64,000 nucleotides of DNA from the NCBI GenBank assembly GCA_024234325.1, contig JACKOJ010000002.1, positions 310,001 to 374,000 on the forward strand, in the 5' to 3' direction. The notes beneath the pieces were generated by a model. It was not told where the DNA came from. It saw only the letters and a list, made by a program, of their open reading frames with translations, and did no database searches. Source of the stretch: Pseudomonadales bacterium (GTDB taxonomy: Bacteria; Pseudomonadota; Gammaproteobacteria; Pseudomonadales; Pseudohongiellaceae). Positions 8,814 through 18,460 of the stretch are shown here, one piece after another; within the stretch, counting starts at the first letter, position 1; each line of letters opens with the position of its first letter. A program made the position numbers and the translations under genes.

Positions 8814-10169
8814 TTAACTCTCTTTTTCGATGCGTGTCAGGTTGTCACGCAAAATGGGGCCATATTCGTACTTGCCGGGACATACATAGGTACACAGCGC
8901 CAGGTCTTCTTCATCGAGCTCCAGGGCGCCGAGGTTCTGGGCGGTCTCGATGTCCCCCACGATCAGGGAACGCAACAACTGCGTGGGGAGAATGTCGAGC
9001 GGCATCACGCGCTCATAGCTGCCCACCGGCACCATGGCTCTGGCACTGCCGTTGGTGCTGGAGGTAAAGGCGAACTTGCGCCCCTTGAGGAGGCTGGACA
9101 GATAAATACCGAGCGCGGAGTGACGATCCTTGCCAGGCGACAGATAGCCCAGCAACACACGCTCGCGGCCTTCCCTGATCACCGACACCTGCAGGTGATA
9201 GCGACCGAGATAGCTTTCCACACCACTGGCCTTGCGACCGGAGAGCACGGAACCGGAAATGACACGGTTTTCTCCGCCGAGCAGCTCCCCTGCCGTCAGC
9301 TCGTCCAGGCTGACGCCGACACGGGTCTTCAGCAGACGGGGTTTTTCCACCTGCGGGCCTGCCAGTGCCACCACGCGCTCAACGCTGATGCGTCCGGTGC
9401 TGAACAGTTTTCCTATGGCAATCACATCCTGATAGTTGATCGTCCACGCCTGTCGCTTCAGCGACACGGGAGCCAGATAATGAATGTGAGTACCGCTCAG
9501 CCCGGCGGGATGCGGGCCACTGAATTCTTCGACCTGCACGTTGGCGGCAAGCCCCTGCTTCTCAAGACCGTCGAAGCTGGCCAGCGCACGGCACAGGAAC
9601 ACCTTGCCATCCGTAAGGCGCGCCAGCACGTTGATGCCGGCAATAAAGGCATCGGCACTCTCGCGTGCCACGATCTCGGGGTTGGCTGCCAGCGGATTGG
9701 TGTCCATGGCATTGATGAAAAGCGCGTGGGGTACCGCGTCAATCGCGGGCACCTTGCTGTAGGGGCGGGTACGCAGTGTGGTCCACTGCCCGGAGCTCAC
9801 CAGCGTGGAGACAATCGCCTCACGGTTCAGACCGGCCAGTTCTTCCGTGCTGTGGGCAGGAAACTCGACCTGCTCTTCCTGATCGTCCAGGTCGATGACG
9901 AGAGACAGAAAAGTGCGACGCTCGCCGCGATTGATCTCCCGCACTACCCCGGCACCCGGCGCGGTGTAGATAACACCCGGAGTCTTTTTGTCTTCAAACA
10001 GAGGCTGACCCAGTTTGACGCGGTCCCCCTCTTTGACGGCCATGGTGGGTTTCATGCCCACGTAATCCCGACCGAGGAGAGCGACGGAGCGGGCACGCCG
10101 CGCGTTTTCAATCAGTTGCTCAGGTGCACCAAGTATTGGTAAATCCAAACCGCGGGTAATTTTGATCAT
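8814..10169 (-). CDS. nqrA: Na+-translocating NADH:quinone reductase subunit A
   Basis: Peripheral cytoplasmic subunit of the Na+ pump, linked to quinone binding. 451 residues, the usual length; starts MIKITRGLDLPILG as in the family and ends with the conserved CTYVCPGKYEYGPILR region. First gene of nqrABCDEF. Transcription probably starts in the 240-bp gap behind gap. Confidence 0.98.
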   Translation of the reverse strand: MIKITRGLDLPILGAPEQLIENARRARSVALLGRDYVGMKPTMAVKEGDRVKLGQPLFEDKKTPGVIYTAPGAGVVREINRGERRTFLSLVIDLDDQEEQVEFPAHSTEELAGLNREAIVSTLVSSGQWTTLRTRPYSKVPAIDAVPHALFINAMDTNPLAANPEIVARESADAFIAGINVLARLTDGKVFLCRALASFDGLEKQGLAANVQVEEFSGPHPAGLSGTHIHYLAPVSLKRQAWTINYQDVIAIGKLFSTGRISVERVVALAGPQVEKPRLLKTRVGVSLDELTAGELLGGENRVISGSVLSGRKASGVESYLGRYHLQVSVIREGRERVLLGYLSPGKDRHSALGIYLSSLLKGRKFAFTSSTNGSARAMVPVGSYERVMPLDILPTQLLRSLIVGDIETAQNLGALELDEEDLALCTYVCPGKYEYGPILRDNLTRIEKES

Positions 10170-10346
10170 TCGCCAAGCCTAGTAATTACTGGAATTTCTT
10201 AACCCAAAAGCGTTTCTTGCATGAGGTACCCAGATAGCCCCATGACAAAAAACCATGCCACGGGCACAGAAATCACATACTACGTTTCTGACATCGGTTG
10301 TTGTTATTAGGAATTTATTATGAGAACCGGCTGGTTAGGCGCGGCA

Positions 10347-10352
10347 ATTATA
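10347..10352 (-). promoter_or_regulatory. Candidate -10 box for the nqr operon
   Basis: An exact TATAAT on the minus strand, 178 bases before nqrA, in the otherwise non-coding 10,170-10,411 gap. The best -35 at 17-base spacing (TCGCAA) matches only half the consensus. A small hairpin (ATCGG/CCGAT, 10,364-10,380) lies just upstream and might end the gap transcript. Nothing else is seen in this gap. Confidence 0.35.
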
Positions 10353-10411
10353 GAGATTAGAGCATCGGATTGCGACCGATTTCTATGGCAACCCGAAGCC
10401 CCAACACCCCA

Positions 10412-11887
10412 TCATTCCTCGATGGGATAGTAGCGATAGCGGATGCCCGCCATCTTGTAAACCATGCGCACCACCTGGTTGCAGTAACCGAACTCGTTGT
10501 CGTACCACAGATAGAGGACACAGTTGTCGCCCTGCACGATTGTGGCCGTGGAATCCACGATCGCGGCCTCGCGGGAACCCACGAAGTCGCTGGAGACGGC
10601 ATCGGGCTCTTCGGTATAGGCGATCTGGTTCTGCAGGTTGGAGTGCAGCGCGATCTTGCGCAGGAACTCGTTGATTTCCGTCTTGCTGATTTCCGTCTTC
10701 AGGTGCAGGCTCAGAATGGCCATGGAGACATTGGGAATCGGCACCCGCACGGCATTACCGGTGAGCTTGCCCTGCAGCTCCGGCACGGCCTTGACCACGG
10801 CCTTCGCAGCGCCGGTCTCGGTCAGCACCATGTTCAGCGCCGCACTGCGGCCACGACGGTTGCCTTCGTGGTAGTTGTCGATCAGGTTCTGGTCATTGGT
10901 GTAGGCGTGAACCGTTTCCACATGGCCGTGCACGATGCCGAACTTGTCGTTGATGATCTTGAGCACCGGCGCGATGGCGTTGGTGGTGCAGGAGGCCGCG
11001 GTAATAATGCGGTCTTCCGGCAGAATCTGCTCGTGGTTGATGCCGAAGACAATATTCTTCAGATCACCCTTGCCCGGCGCTGTCAGGGCTACCTTGCTCA
11101 CGCCCTTGGCCTGCAGGTGTCGGGACAGCCCGGCTTCATCCCGCCATTTGCCGGTGTTGTCGATCACCAGCGCGTCGTGAATGCCATAGCTCTCGTAGTC
11201 CACGTCTTCGGGGTTGTTGGCGTAAATGACCTTGATGACGTTGCCGTTGGCGACCAGGCACTGGTTCTCTTCGTCAACGCGTACGGTGCCCTGGAAGGCC
11301 CCGTGAACGGAATCGGACGTGAACAGGCTGGCGCGCTTCTGCAGATCGCCTTCCTTGCCCGGACGCACCACAATGGCACGCAGACGGATCACTTCGCCGG
11401 TACTGGTACGCTCGATCAGCAGACGGGCGATCAGACGACCGATACGGCCGAAACCGTACAGCACGATGTCCTGTGACTTTTCGATCGGCGGGGTCTTGAT
11501 GCCGATCATATAGTCCAGTTCCTTCCTGACGAAGTCCTCGACACTCAATGCGTCCTTGCCCAGCTCTTCCTGCTGTTCCATGAACGCCACGGTGAGCTTG
11601 CCCAGGTCGATGTGCACGTGGGAGAGGTCCAGCTTCGCCAGCGCCATCAGCACCGGGTGGCTCTCGAATTCGGACATCTCGTTGCGCCCGACCTGACGGA
11701 CGAAACGATGGGACTTCATGATATTGGCAACCGAGCGGTTATGCAGGGCACGACCATAGATGAAAATTACGACGTTACGCTCGCTGTAGAGTCTGCCGAC
11801 GACCGGAATCATCTCCTGTGCCAGCGCTTCGCGTTGTTTCCAATCGCCAAAAACTTCATCCAAACTGGGTCGAGTCACAGAGTGCAC
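10412..11887 (-). CDS. gap: Glyceraldehyde-3-phosphate dehydrogenase, long form
   Basis: Cytoplasmic NAD(P)-dependent glycolytic/gluconeogenic enzyme. 491 residues, about 150 more than classic GAPDH. Residues 1-138 form an extra N-terminal domain; the GAPDH core then begins with the Rossmann motif GFGRIGR (145-151). Catalytic Cys300 sits in ASCTTNAI, and the C-terminus has WYDNEFGYCNQV. This long form is known in Pseudomonas, encoded between nqr and mfd just as here. The longest reading begins GTG 11887; a GTG three codons on is also possible. Divergent from mfd across 188 bases. Confidence 0.93.
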   Translation of the reverse strand: MHSVTRPSLDEVFGDWKQREALAQEMIPVVGRLYSERNVVIFIYGRALHNRSVANIMKSHRFVRQVGRNEMSEFESHPVLMALAKLDLSHVHIDLGKLTVAFMEQQEELGKDALSVEDFVRKELDYMIGIKTPPIEKSQDIVLYGFGRIGRLIARLLIERTSTGEVIRLRAIVVRPGKEGDLQKRASLFTSDSVHGAFQGTVRVDEENQCLVANGNVIKVIYANNPEDVDYESYGIHDALVIDNTGKWRDEAGLSRHLQAKGVSKVALTAPGKGDLKNIVFGINHEQILPEDRIITAASCTTNAIAPVLKIINDKFGIVHGHVETVHAYTNDQNLIDNYHEGNRRGRSAALNMVLTETGAAKAVVKAVPELQGKLTGNAVRVPIPNVSMAILSLHLKTEISKTEINEFLRKIALHSNLQNQIAYTEEPDAVSSDFVGSREAAIVDSTATIVQGDNCVLYLWYDNEFGYCNQVVRMVYKMAGIRYRYYPIEE

Positions 11888-12075
11888 CTTTAAAAACGGT
11901 TGATGGGAAAGGCCTGTATTATCTTTGGATTGTCATGCCGGTGCAACCTGAAGCACAGGATAATCGCGGCTTCGAGCGCCCGTCCGCCGTCTGGATTTGC
12001 CCGCACTTCGATCTGACAATGCCCCCCGTTTTATGCCAGAATTCACGCCCCCGCAGAACCCGGACAAGCACGACA

Positions 12076-15000
12076 ATGCCAACGCTCGATCTCTTCAAGC
12101 CCGAACTGCCCGACTCTCCCGGCGATACCCGGCGCTGGAGCGGCCTGTACGGCAGCAGCATCAGCCTGGCCGCCTGCCGCATCAGCCGGCAGCATCCCGG
12201 GCCCGTTGTGCTGGTCACCGCCAACACCGAAGAGGCCGATGTGCTGCGACGCGAACTGGGCTTCTTCTGCAACCGGGACACGCCCCTGTACGGGCTGCCC
12301 GACTGGGAGACCCTGCCCTACGACAATTTCTCGGCGCACCAGGACATCGTGTCTGATCGCCTGAGCACGCTCTACCATCTGCCCGGCCTGAAGCGCGGCA
12401 TCATGATTCTGCCGCTGACCAGCCTGATGCACCGGCTCAGCCCGCGGGAATACGTGCTCGGCAACAGCCTGATGCTGAAGGTGGGCGGCCGTCTGGTGCC
12501 GGAACAGATGCGGCAGACCCTGGTGAGCGCCGGTTACCAGTGCGTGGATTCGGTATACGAGCACGGCGAATTCGCCATCCGCGGCGCCATCATGGACATC
12601 TTCCCGATGGGCAGCGAGCACCCTTACCGGATCGATCTCTTCGACGACGAGATCGAAAGCCTGCGCACCTTCGATCCGGAAAGCCAGCGCTCCCTGGACA
12701 AGGTTGCCGCCGTTCAGTTGCTGCCCGGCAAGGAATACCCCATGGACGAGGCTGGCATCACGCGCTTTCGCAGCCGCTTCCGTGAACGCTTCGATGTGGA
12801 CCTGCGCCAGTGCAGCGTTTACCAGGACGTCAGCCAGGGCCTGCATTCCGCCGGCATCGAATACTATCTGCCCCTGTTCTTCGAGGCCCTGCAGAGCGTC
12901 TTCGACTATCTGCCCGCCAACACCCTGATTCTGCGCACTGGCGATCTCGACGCCTCGGGCCAACGCTTCTGGCAGGACATTCGCGCCCGCTTTGATGACC
13001 GCAGCCACGACCGCCAGCGCCCCATTCTGAAACCGGAGGAACTCTTCCTCAGCCCCGACGAAGTCTTCGCCGGCCTGCGGCAGTACCCGAACATCGCCCT
13101 GCATCAGGAGTCCGGTGTTCACAAGGCCCTGAGCGCGCCGGTGTCGGCACCGCCCGATCTCAGTGCCGGCACCCAGCACACGCCGCTACTGGCATTGGAG
13201 AGCCTGTTGCTGGAACACCCGCAGGCCCGGGTGCTGTTCTGTGCCGAATCCGCAGGACGCCGCGAGAGCATGCTGGAACTGCTCAAGACCCTGCGCGTCA
13301 ATCCCGTGGCCGTTGACGGCTGGCAGGATTTCGTGGACGGCAAGGAGCGCCTGTCCATCACCGTTGCGCCCCTGGACCGTGGCCTGTGGCTGCGCGACCC
13401 GGAATGTCTGCTGATCACCGAAACGCAGTTGTTCGGCCAGCGTGTCGCCCAGCGCCGCCGTCGGCGCAAGGCCCAGGACAACAGCGAATTCCTCATCCGC
13501 AATCTCAACGAACTGCACATCGGCGCCGCCGTCGTGCACCTCGAACACGGCGTGGGGCGCTATCGCGGACTGCAGACCCTGACCGTCGAGGGGCAGGAAA
13601 CCGAATTCCTCACCCTGGAATACGCCAAGGACGCCAAGCTCTACGTGCCCGTCTACTCGCTGCACCTGATCAGCCGCTACGGTGGCAGTGAACCCGAACT
13701 GGCGCCCCTGAACCAGCTTGGCAACGATCAATGGCAGAAGGCACGCCGCAAGGCAGCGGAAAAGATTCGCGACACGGCAGCGGAACTGCTGGACATCTAT
13801 GCCCGCCGCGAAGCCCGTCAGGGCTTCCAGTACCGCTGCGAGGGCATCGACTACGAGCAGTTCGCCGCCAGTTTCCCCTTCGAGGAAACCGCCGACCAGC
13901 AGGACGCCATCGAGGCCGTGATGAAGGACATGGGCTCCAGACGCGCCATGGACCGCCTCGTCTGTGGCGATGTGGGCTTCGGCAAGACCGAGGTCGCCAT
14001 GCGCGCCGCCTTCATTGCGGTGCAGAACAACAAACAGGTGGCCATCCTCGTGCCCACCACCCTGCTGGCCCAGCAGCATTACGAGAGTTTCCGCGACCGC
14101 TTCGCCGACTGGCCGGTGTCCGTGGATCTCATTTCGCGTTTCCGTTCCGGCAAGCAGGTGGACGAAACCCTGAGCCGCATCCGTGACGGCAAGGTGGACA
14201 TCATCGTCGGCACCCACAAGCTGCTGCAGAGCAATATCCAGTACAAGGACCTGGGCCTGCTGATCATTGATGAGGAACACCGCTTCGGGGTACAGCAGAA
14301 AGAGAAACTGAAATCCCTGCGCGCCAACGTGGATATCCTCACGCTCACCGCCACGCCGATTCCCCGTACCCTGAACATGGCCATGTCCGGCGTTCGCGAT
14401 CTCTCGCTGATTGTCACCCCGCCCGCCAAGCGCCTGTCGGTGAAGACCTTCATCCGCGAATCCCAGGACGCGCTGATCAAGGAGGCCGTGCTGCGGGAAC
14501 TGCTGCGCGGCGGCCAGGTGTTCTATCTGCACAACGAAGTGAAGACGATCAACAAGACCGGCGATCATCTGCGCGAACTGATTCCCGAGGCCCGTGTGTG
14601 CGTGGCGCATGGACAACTGCCGGAACGGGAACTCGAACAGATCATGGCCGACTTCTACCACAAGCGGTACAACATTCTGGTGTGCTCCACCATCATCGAG
14701 ACCGGCATCGATATTCCCAGCGCGAACACCATCATCATGGATCGCGCCGACAAACTCGGCCTGGCACAACTGCATCAACTGCGGGGGCGAGTGGGCCGTT
14801 CCCACCACCAGGCCTATGCCTACCTGCTGACCCCTAACAAGAACAACATGACCCCGGATGCCGTGAAGCGTATCGAGGCGATTGGCGCAGCCAACACACT
14901 CGGTGCCGGCTTTACCCTGGCCAGCCACGACCTGGAAATTCGCGGTGCAGGGGAAATTCTCGGCGAGGAGCAGACCGGACACATGCAGAAGATTGGCTTC

Positions 15001-15525
15001 AGCCTCTACACCGAGATGCTGGAAGAAGCGGTGCAGGCCATTCGCGAGGGGCGCACCCCGAACCTCGACGCGGCGCTGCAGAACAATGCCGAGGTGAACC
15101 TGCGTATTCCTGCGCTGATTCCCGAGGACTATTTGCCGGACGTGCACACGCGCCTGATCATGTACAAGCGCATCGCCAATGCCAAAAACGAAGAGGAGCT
15201 TGGCGAGCTGCAGGTGGAGATGATCGACCGCTTCGGCCTGCTGCCGGAACAGATCAAACTGCTGTTCCGCCTCACGGCCCTGCGCCAGCGCGCCCAGGCC
15301 CTCGGCATCAGCAAGATCGACGCCAGCGCGGTCACTGGCAAGCTGTCCTTCGCGCAGCACACCCGGGTCGATCCGCGCCTGATCGTGCAATTGGTGCAGC
15401 AACAGCCCAAAGTCTATAAACTGACAGGCCCGACCCAGTTGCAGTTCACCCACAATGCGGCCAGTGCGGACGCCAAAATCCGCTTCATTGACCAGATGCT
15501 GGTCAAGCTGCAGGCAGGAAAGTAG
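12076..15525 (+). CDS. mfd: Transcription-repair coupling factor
   Basis: ATP-dependent translocase that removes RNA polymerase stalled at DNA lesions and recruits UvrA. ATG 12076 gives 1149 residues, matching E. coli Mfd (1148); an open frame upstream to 11818 is not needed. In order: UvrB-like N-terminal domain, RNAP-interaction domain (about 480-550), helicase motif I GDVGFGKT near residue 630, DEEHRFG box near 730, motif III TATPIPRT, motif VI QLRGRVGRS, and a C-terminal TRCF domain. No defects seen. Confidence 0.98.
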   Translation: MPTLDLFKPELPDSPGDTRRWSGLYGSSISLAACRISRQHPGPVVLVTANTEEADVLRRELGFFCNRDTPLYGLPDWETLPYDNFSAHQDIVSDRLSTLYHLPGLKRGIMILPLTSLMHRLSPREYVLGNSLMLKVGGRLVPEQMRQTLVSAGYQCVDSVYEHGEFAIRGAIMDIFPMGSEHPYRIDLFDDEIESLRTFDPESQRSLDKVAAVQLLPGKEYPMDEAGITRFRSRFRERFDVDLRQCSVYQDVSQGLHSAGIEYYLPLFFEALQSVFDYLPANTLILRTGDLDASGQRFWQDIRARFDDRSHDRQRPILKPEELFLSPDEVFAGLRQYPNIALHQESGVHKALSAPVSAPPDLSAGTQHTPLLALESLLLEHPQARVLFCAESAGRRESMLELLKTLRVNPVAVDGWQDFVDGKERLSITVAPLDRGLWLRDPECLLITETQLFGQRVAQRRRRRKAQDNSEFLIRNLNELHIGAAVVHLEHGVGRYRGLQTLTVEGQETEFLTLEYAKDAKLYVPVYSLHLISRYGGSEPELAPLNQLGNDQWQKARRKAAEKIRDTAAELLDIYARREARQGFQYRCEGIDYEQFAASFPFEETADQQDAIEAVMKDMGSRRAMDRLVCGDVGFGKTEVAMRAAFIAVQNNKQVAILVPTTLLAQQHYESFRDRFADWPVSVDLISRFRSGKQVDETLSRIRDGKVDIIVGTHKLLQSNIQYKDLGLLIIDEEHRFGVQQKEKLKSLRANVDILTLTATPIPRTLNMAMSGVRDLSLIVTPPAKRLSVKTFIRESQDALIKEAVLRELLRGGQVFYLHNEVKTINKTGDHLRELIPEARVCVAHGQLPERELEQIMADFYHKRYNILVCSTIIETGIDIPSANTIIMDRADKLGLAQLHQLRGRVGRSHHQAYAYLLTPNKNNMTPDAVKRIEAIGAANTLGAGFTLASHDLEIRGAGEILGEEQTGHMQKIGFSLYTEMLEEAVQAIREGRTPNLDAALQNNAEVNLRIPALIPEDYLPDVHTRLIMYKRIANAKNEEELGELQVEMIDRFGLLPEQIKLLFRLTALRQRAQALGISKIDASAVTGKLSFAQHTRVDPRLIVQLVQQQPKVYKLTGPTQLQFTHNAASADAKIRFIDQMLVKLQAGK

Positions 15526-15562
15526 GACGGACAGCGGGAATTGACACCGGAACCAGACACCC

Positions 15563-16462
15563 ATGACGCTTTATAGACATCTGACACTGCTGTGCCTGAG
15601 CGCCCTCTTTCCGGGTGCCGTGCTGGCGCAGGCCGGCAACGCCGAAAACTGGTTTCAGATCGAGGTCACGGTGTTCACCTGGGACAGCAGCAACCTGGAG
15701 CAGGAACTGTGGCAGCCGGGCAAGCTCAGCCTGGGTTTTCCCGAACGCCTGCGCCGCCTGCGCCAGGTCAGCGAATCCCTGCAACTGAGCGACTGGAGCA
15801 TCTTTGAACCTGTCCTGGTCAATGCGCTGACGCCGGAAGAGCTGCAGGAACCGGCACCTGTCGTGGTGGGTCCACCTCCCTTCGCCCCGGGCACGGATGT
15901 ATTTCAACTGCCAGACCTGGAGCGCACGGCGTTCCTGCAACTGCCGCCCGAGAATCACGATTTCATCGGCACCAACCGCGCCCTCACCCAGTCCGCCGAA
16001 CACCGTATCGTCTTCCACGGCGTCTGGCGGCAGGCGCTTACGCGCCGGAATGCAGCCACGGCTGTGGCGGTGATGGGAGGGCGAGACTTCAACGGACGAC
16101 GGGAAGTTGAGGGCAGCATCACCTTCTATCTCACCAGTAGTGGTGACCGTGCCATTGTGGAAAGCAATCTGTGGCTGAACCATTTCAGCACACAGGCACC
16201 GGCGGAACAGGTCTGGGAACTCCCCGTGCTGCCGGATATTCTTGTGTCGGCCTCCTCGGAAGAGGAAGACACAGCGCTACGCTACTACGTGGATCGCATC
16301 ATCCAGTTCCAGCAGAGCCGGGATCTGCGTTCACGGGAATTCCACTACCTCGACCACCCCGCCATGGGCATGCTGGTACAGATTACGCCCTATACGCTTC
16401 CCCCGCTGCCACTGCCCCCCTTGCCGCAGGCTGGCAGCGCAGCTCCTGCCACCCCTCTGTAG
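15563..16462 (+). CDS. CsiV family exported protein
   Basis: 299 residues with a clear signal peptide (hydrophobic LTLLCLSALFPGAVLA, cleavage near ALA-QA). The mature N-terminus WFQIEVTVF begins the CsiV domain, first described as peptidoglycan-associated. The C-terminus carries HPAMGMLVQITPY and a Pro/Leu-rich end, both typical of the family. It lies 37 bases after mfd and before a nucleoside phosphorylase on the other strand, the same order as PA3002-PA3004 of P. aeruginosa. Precise function unknown. Confidence 0.85.
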   Translation: MTLYRHLTLLCLSALFPGAVLAQAGNAENWFQIEVTVFTWDSSNLEQELWQPGKLSLGFPERLRRLRQVSESLQLSDWSIFEPVLVNALTPEELQEPAPVVVGPPPFAPGTDVFQLPDLERTAFLQLPPENHDFIGTNRALTQSAEHRIVFHGVWRQALTRRNAATAVAVMGGRDFNGRREVEGSITFYLTSSGDRAIVESNLWLNHFSTQAPAEQVWELPVLPDILVSASSEEEDTALRYYVDRIIQFQQSRDLRSREFHYLDHPAMGMLVQITPYTLPPLPLPPLPQAGSAAPATPL

Positions 16463-16497
16463 CAGGCTTTCAGAACGCCTGGCCTCAGAACTCCTGC

Positions 16498-17226
16498 TCA
16501 AAATTCCTGAATAGCCCGCTGCAGAATTGCGGCGATCGTGCTCATGCCACTGTCCAGCACGCGACCGATGGCCTCCATGGTGATCTCTTCATCACTGATC
16601 CCGGCCGCCCAGTTCACCGACAGCGCCAGGCAGGCATAGGCCAGACCCAGCTCCCTGGCCAGCGCGGCCTCCGGCATGCCGGTCATGCCTACCATGTCAC
16701 ATCCGTCCCGCTGCAGTCGTTGAATCTCGGCGGCACTCTCCAGGCGTGGCCCCTGCGTGCAGGCGTAGACTCCGCCCGGCAGGACCGGCGTGTCACCACA
16801 GGCGCGGATCAGGCGCTGACGCAGCGCTTCGTCATAGGGATGAGTGAAATCAATGTGCGTCACATGCTCCAGGCCGTCGGCAAAGAAAGTGTGCTCCCGC
16901 CCCCAACTGTAGTCGATGATCTGATCGGGAACGGCCAGAGCCCCCGGGCCGAGTTCGGGATGCAGCCCCCCGACCGCGTTGACGCCGATGACCGCGTTTA
17001 CCCCAATGGCATGCAGGGCCCACAGGTTGGCGCGGTAGTTGATACGATGCGGCGGAATCTTGTGCCCCTGGCCATGGCGTGGCAGAAAGGCAACGGGTCT
17101 GCCCTGAAAAACCCCCTTCAGAATCTGCACCGACTGCGGGTCGTAGGGCGTTGCCACCTGCTGCAATTGCACTTCCTGCAGGAAATGCGGGTCGTTGAGA
17201 CCGGTTCCTCCAATCACGCCAAGCAT
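16498..17226 (-). CDS. S-methyl-5'-thioinosine phosphorylase / MTAP-family purine phosphorylase
   Basis: Phosphorolytic cleavage of methylthio-nucleosides in the polyamine/methionine salvage route. Starts at ATG 17226 behind GGAAG, 242 residues. Family motifs: IGGTGL at the N-terminus (phosphate loop), RHGQGHKIPPHRINYRAN, a long central block with GVNAVGGL, and GMTGMPEAALARE near the active site. The position after csiV matches the Pseudomonas gene characterised as methylthioinosine phosphorylase; a methylthioadenosine specificity cannot be excluded. A much longer open frame to 17,682 overlaps the divergent ATPase gene and is not used. Confidence 0.88.
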   Translation of the reverse strand: MLGVIGGTGLNDPHFLQEVQLQQVATPYDPQSVQILKGVFQGRPVAFLPRHGQGHKIPPHRINYRANLWALHAIGVNAVIGVNAVGGLHPELGPGALAVPDQIIDYSWGREHTFFADGLEHVTHIDFTHPYDEALRQRLIRACGDTPVLPGGVYACTQGPRLESAAEIQRLQRDGCDMVGMTGMPEAALARELGLAYACLALSVNWAAGISDEEITMEAIGRVLDSGMSTIAAILQRAIQEF

Positions 17227-17296
17227 GCTGACTTCCTTCACTTCTGTAGTATTCTGTCGAGTATACCCGCTGGCCGGAAATCCCTGCACCTGGGAT

Positions 17297-18460
17297 ATGC
17301 ACCAGGACGCAAACCAAGAACAGGACAGATCCTTGACCGAAGCCAAACAGAATTTCGACCGCGGTCGCGTCATTGCCGTCAGCAGCGGCAAGGGCGGGGT
17401 CGGCAAGACCAACGTCAGTGTCAACCTGGCCATTGCACTCGCCCGCAAGGGACACCGGATCTGCGTGTTCGACGCCGATACCAGCCTGGCGAATGTGAAC
17501 ATCCTGCTCAATCTCACACCGGAATTCACACTGGAACATGTGCTGAATGGCAGCAAGCGGATTGAGGACATTCTGCTGCAGGGTCCGGGGGACATCACCA
17601 TCGTTCCGGCGGCCTCCGGCATTGCGGAATTTGCCAGCCTCAGCGTGCCCCAGCAGAAACTGCTGCTGCAGGCACTGACCACGCTGGAGCAGCAGTTCGA
17701 CTACCTCATCATCGACACCGCCGCGGGCATCAGCGAAAACGTCACCACCTTCCTGCAGTCCACCGAGCACTGCGTGCTCATCGTCACCCCGGAACCGACC
17801 TCGCTGACCGACGCCTTTGCGCTGATGAAGGTCATGCGCCGCCGTCACTGCGAAAGCCGCATCCATGTGCTGACCAATATGGTGGACAACTACCTGAACA
17901 GCGTGGACATCTACAAGCGTCTGTCGGGCGCCGCCTCGCGCTATCTCAATGCCGATGTGGATTATCTGGGCTATGTGCCCCGCGACGAATCCCTGCGCCT
18001 GTCGGTGCAGAAACAGGTGCCGGTCATGATTGCGTATCCGGGTTCGCAGGCCAGCTATCGCTTTCAGGCGCTGGCGGACAGCCTGGAAAACATCTACCGG
18101 GCACAGCCCACACGACGCAGCTTCAGCTTGTTCTGGCGCAAGCTGCTGCTCAGTGGCCTGAAGAAGGAACCCGGCACCATTCGCGTCGCAGCCGAGAATG
18201 CCGACACTGCGCCTACTCCCAGTACGCCAGCGCGGGGACGCTTCCCCAAGCTGGCCATCGTCAAGCTGCAGCAGGGCATGGTGCAACTCGTTCAGTCCCG
18301 CACCCTCTCACCTCAAAGCATGAAGAGTCTGCTGGGATCGGTGCTGCGCCAGATCGAACGCTACTACCCGGAAATCGATCTGCTGGATCTGCGCCGCAAC
18401 GCCCCTCCTCCCACCAAACCGGATCACGCCGATGCTGAGCGATCTGATCGACGCGTATAA
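17297..18460 (+). CDS. Orphan FleN/FlhG-like MinD/ParA ATPase with C-terminal extension
   Basis: 387 residues from ATG 17297. Residues 24-270 are closely FleN-like: deviant Walker A GKGGVGKT (31-38), switch I DADTSLANVN, the block ILLQGPGDITIVPAASG, Walker B LIIDTAAGIS, and PEPTSLTDAFALMK. No flagellar gene is near, and FleN is normally part of a flagellar cluster. The last ~110 residues are extra: a basic stretch, a Pro/Thr-rich linker and a helical end. Its stop overlaps the next small gene by 29 bases. Role unknown; placement of polar structures or another ParA-type task is a guess from the family. Confidence 0.85.
   Translation: MHQDANQEQDRSLTEAKQNFDRGRVIAVSSGKGGVGKTNVSVNLAIALARKGHRICVFDADTSLANVNILLNLTPEFTLEHVLNGSKRIEDILLQGPGDITIVPAASGIAEFASLSVPQQKLLLQALTTLEQQFDYLIIDTAAGISENVTTFLQSTEHCVLIVTPEPTSLTDAFALMKVMRRRHCESRIHVLTNMVDNYLNSVDIYKRLSGAASRYLNADVDYLGYVPRDESLRLSVQKQVPVMIAYPGSQASYRFQALADSLENIYRAQPTRRSFSLFWRKLLLSGLKKEPGTIRVAAENADTAPTPSTPARGRFPKLAIVKLQQGMVQLVQSRTLSPQSMKSLLGSVLRQIERYYPEIDLLDLRRNAPPPTKPDHADAERSDRRV

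Noticed and set aside
7311..10142. Very long open frame (943 codons) on the plus strand
   Set aside because: It is antisense to nqrC-nqrA, whose proteins are fully recognisable; an artefact of high-G+C codon use.
13186..15564. 792-codon minus-strand frame
   Set aside because: Antisense shadow of mfd with no ribosome site or recognisable motif.
16498..17682. Extended 394-codon reading of the nucleoside phosphorylase
   Set aside because: The added N-terminus lies antisense to the FleN-like ATPase; ATG 17226 has the ribosome site and the family N-terminus.
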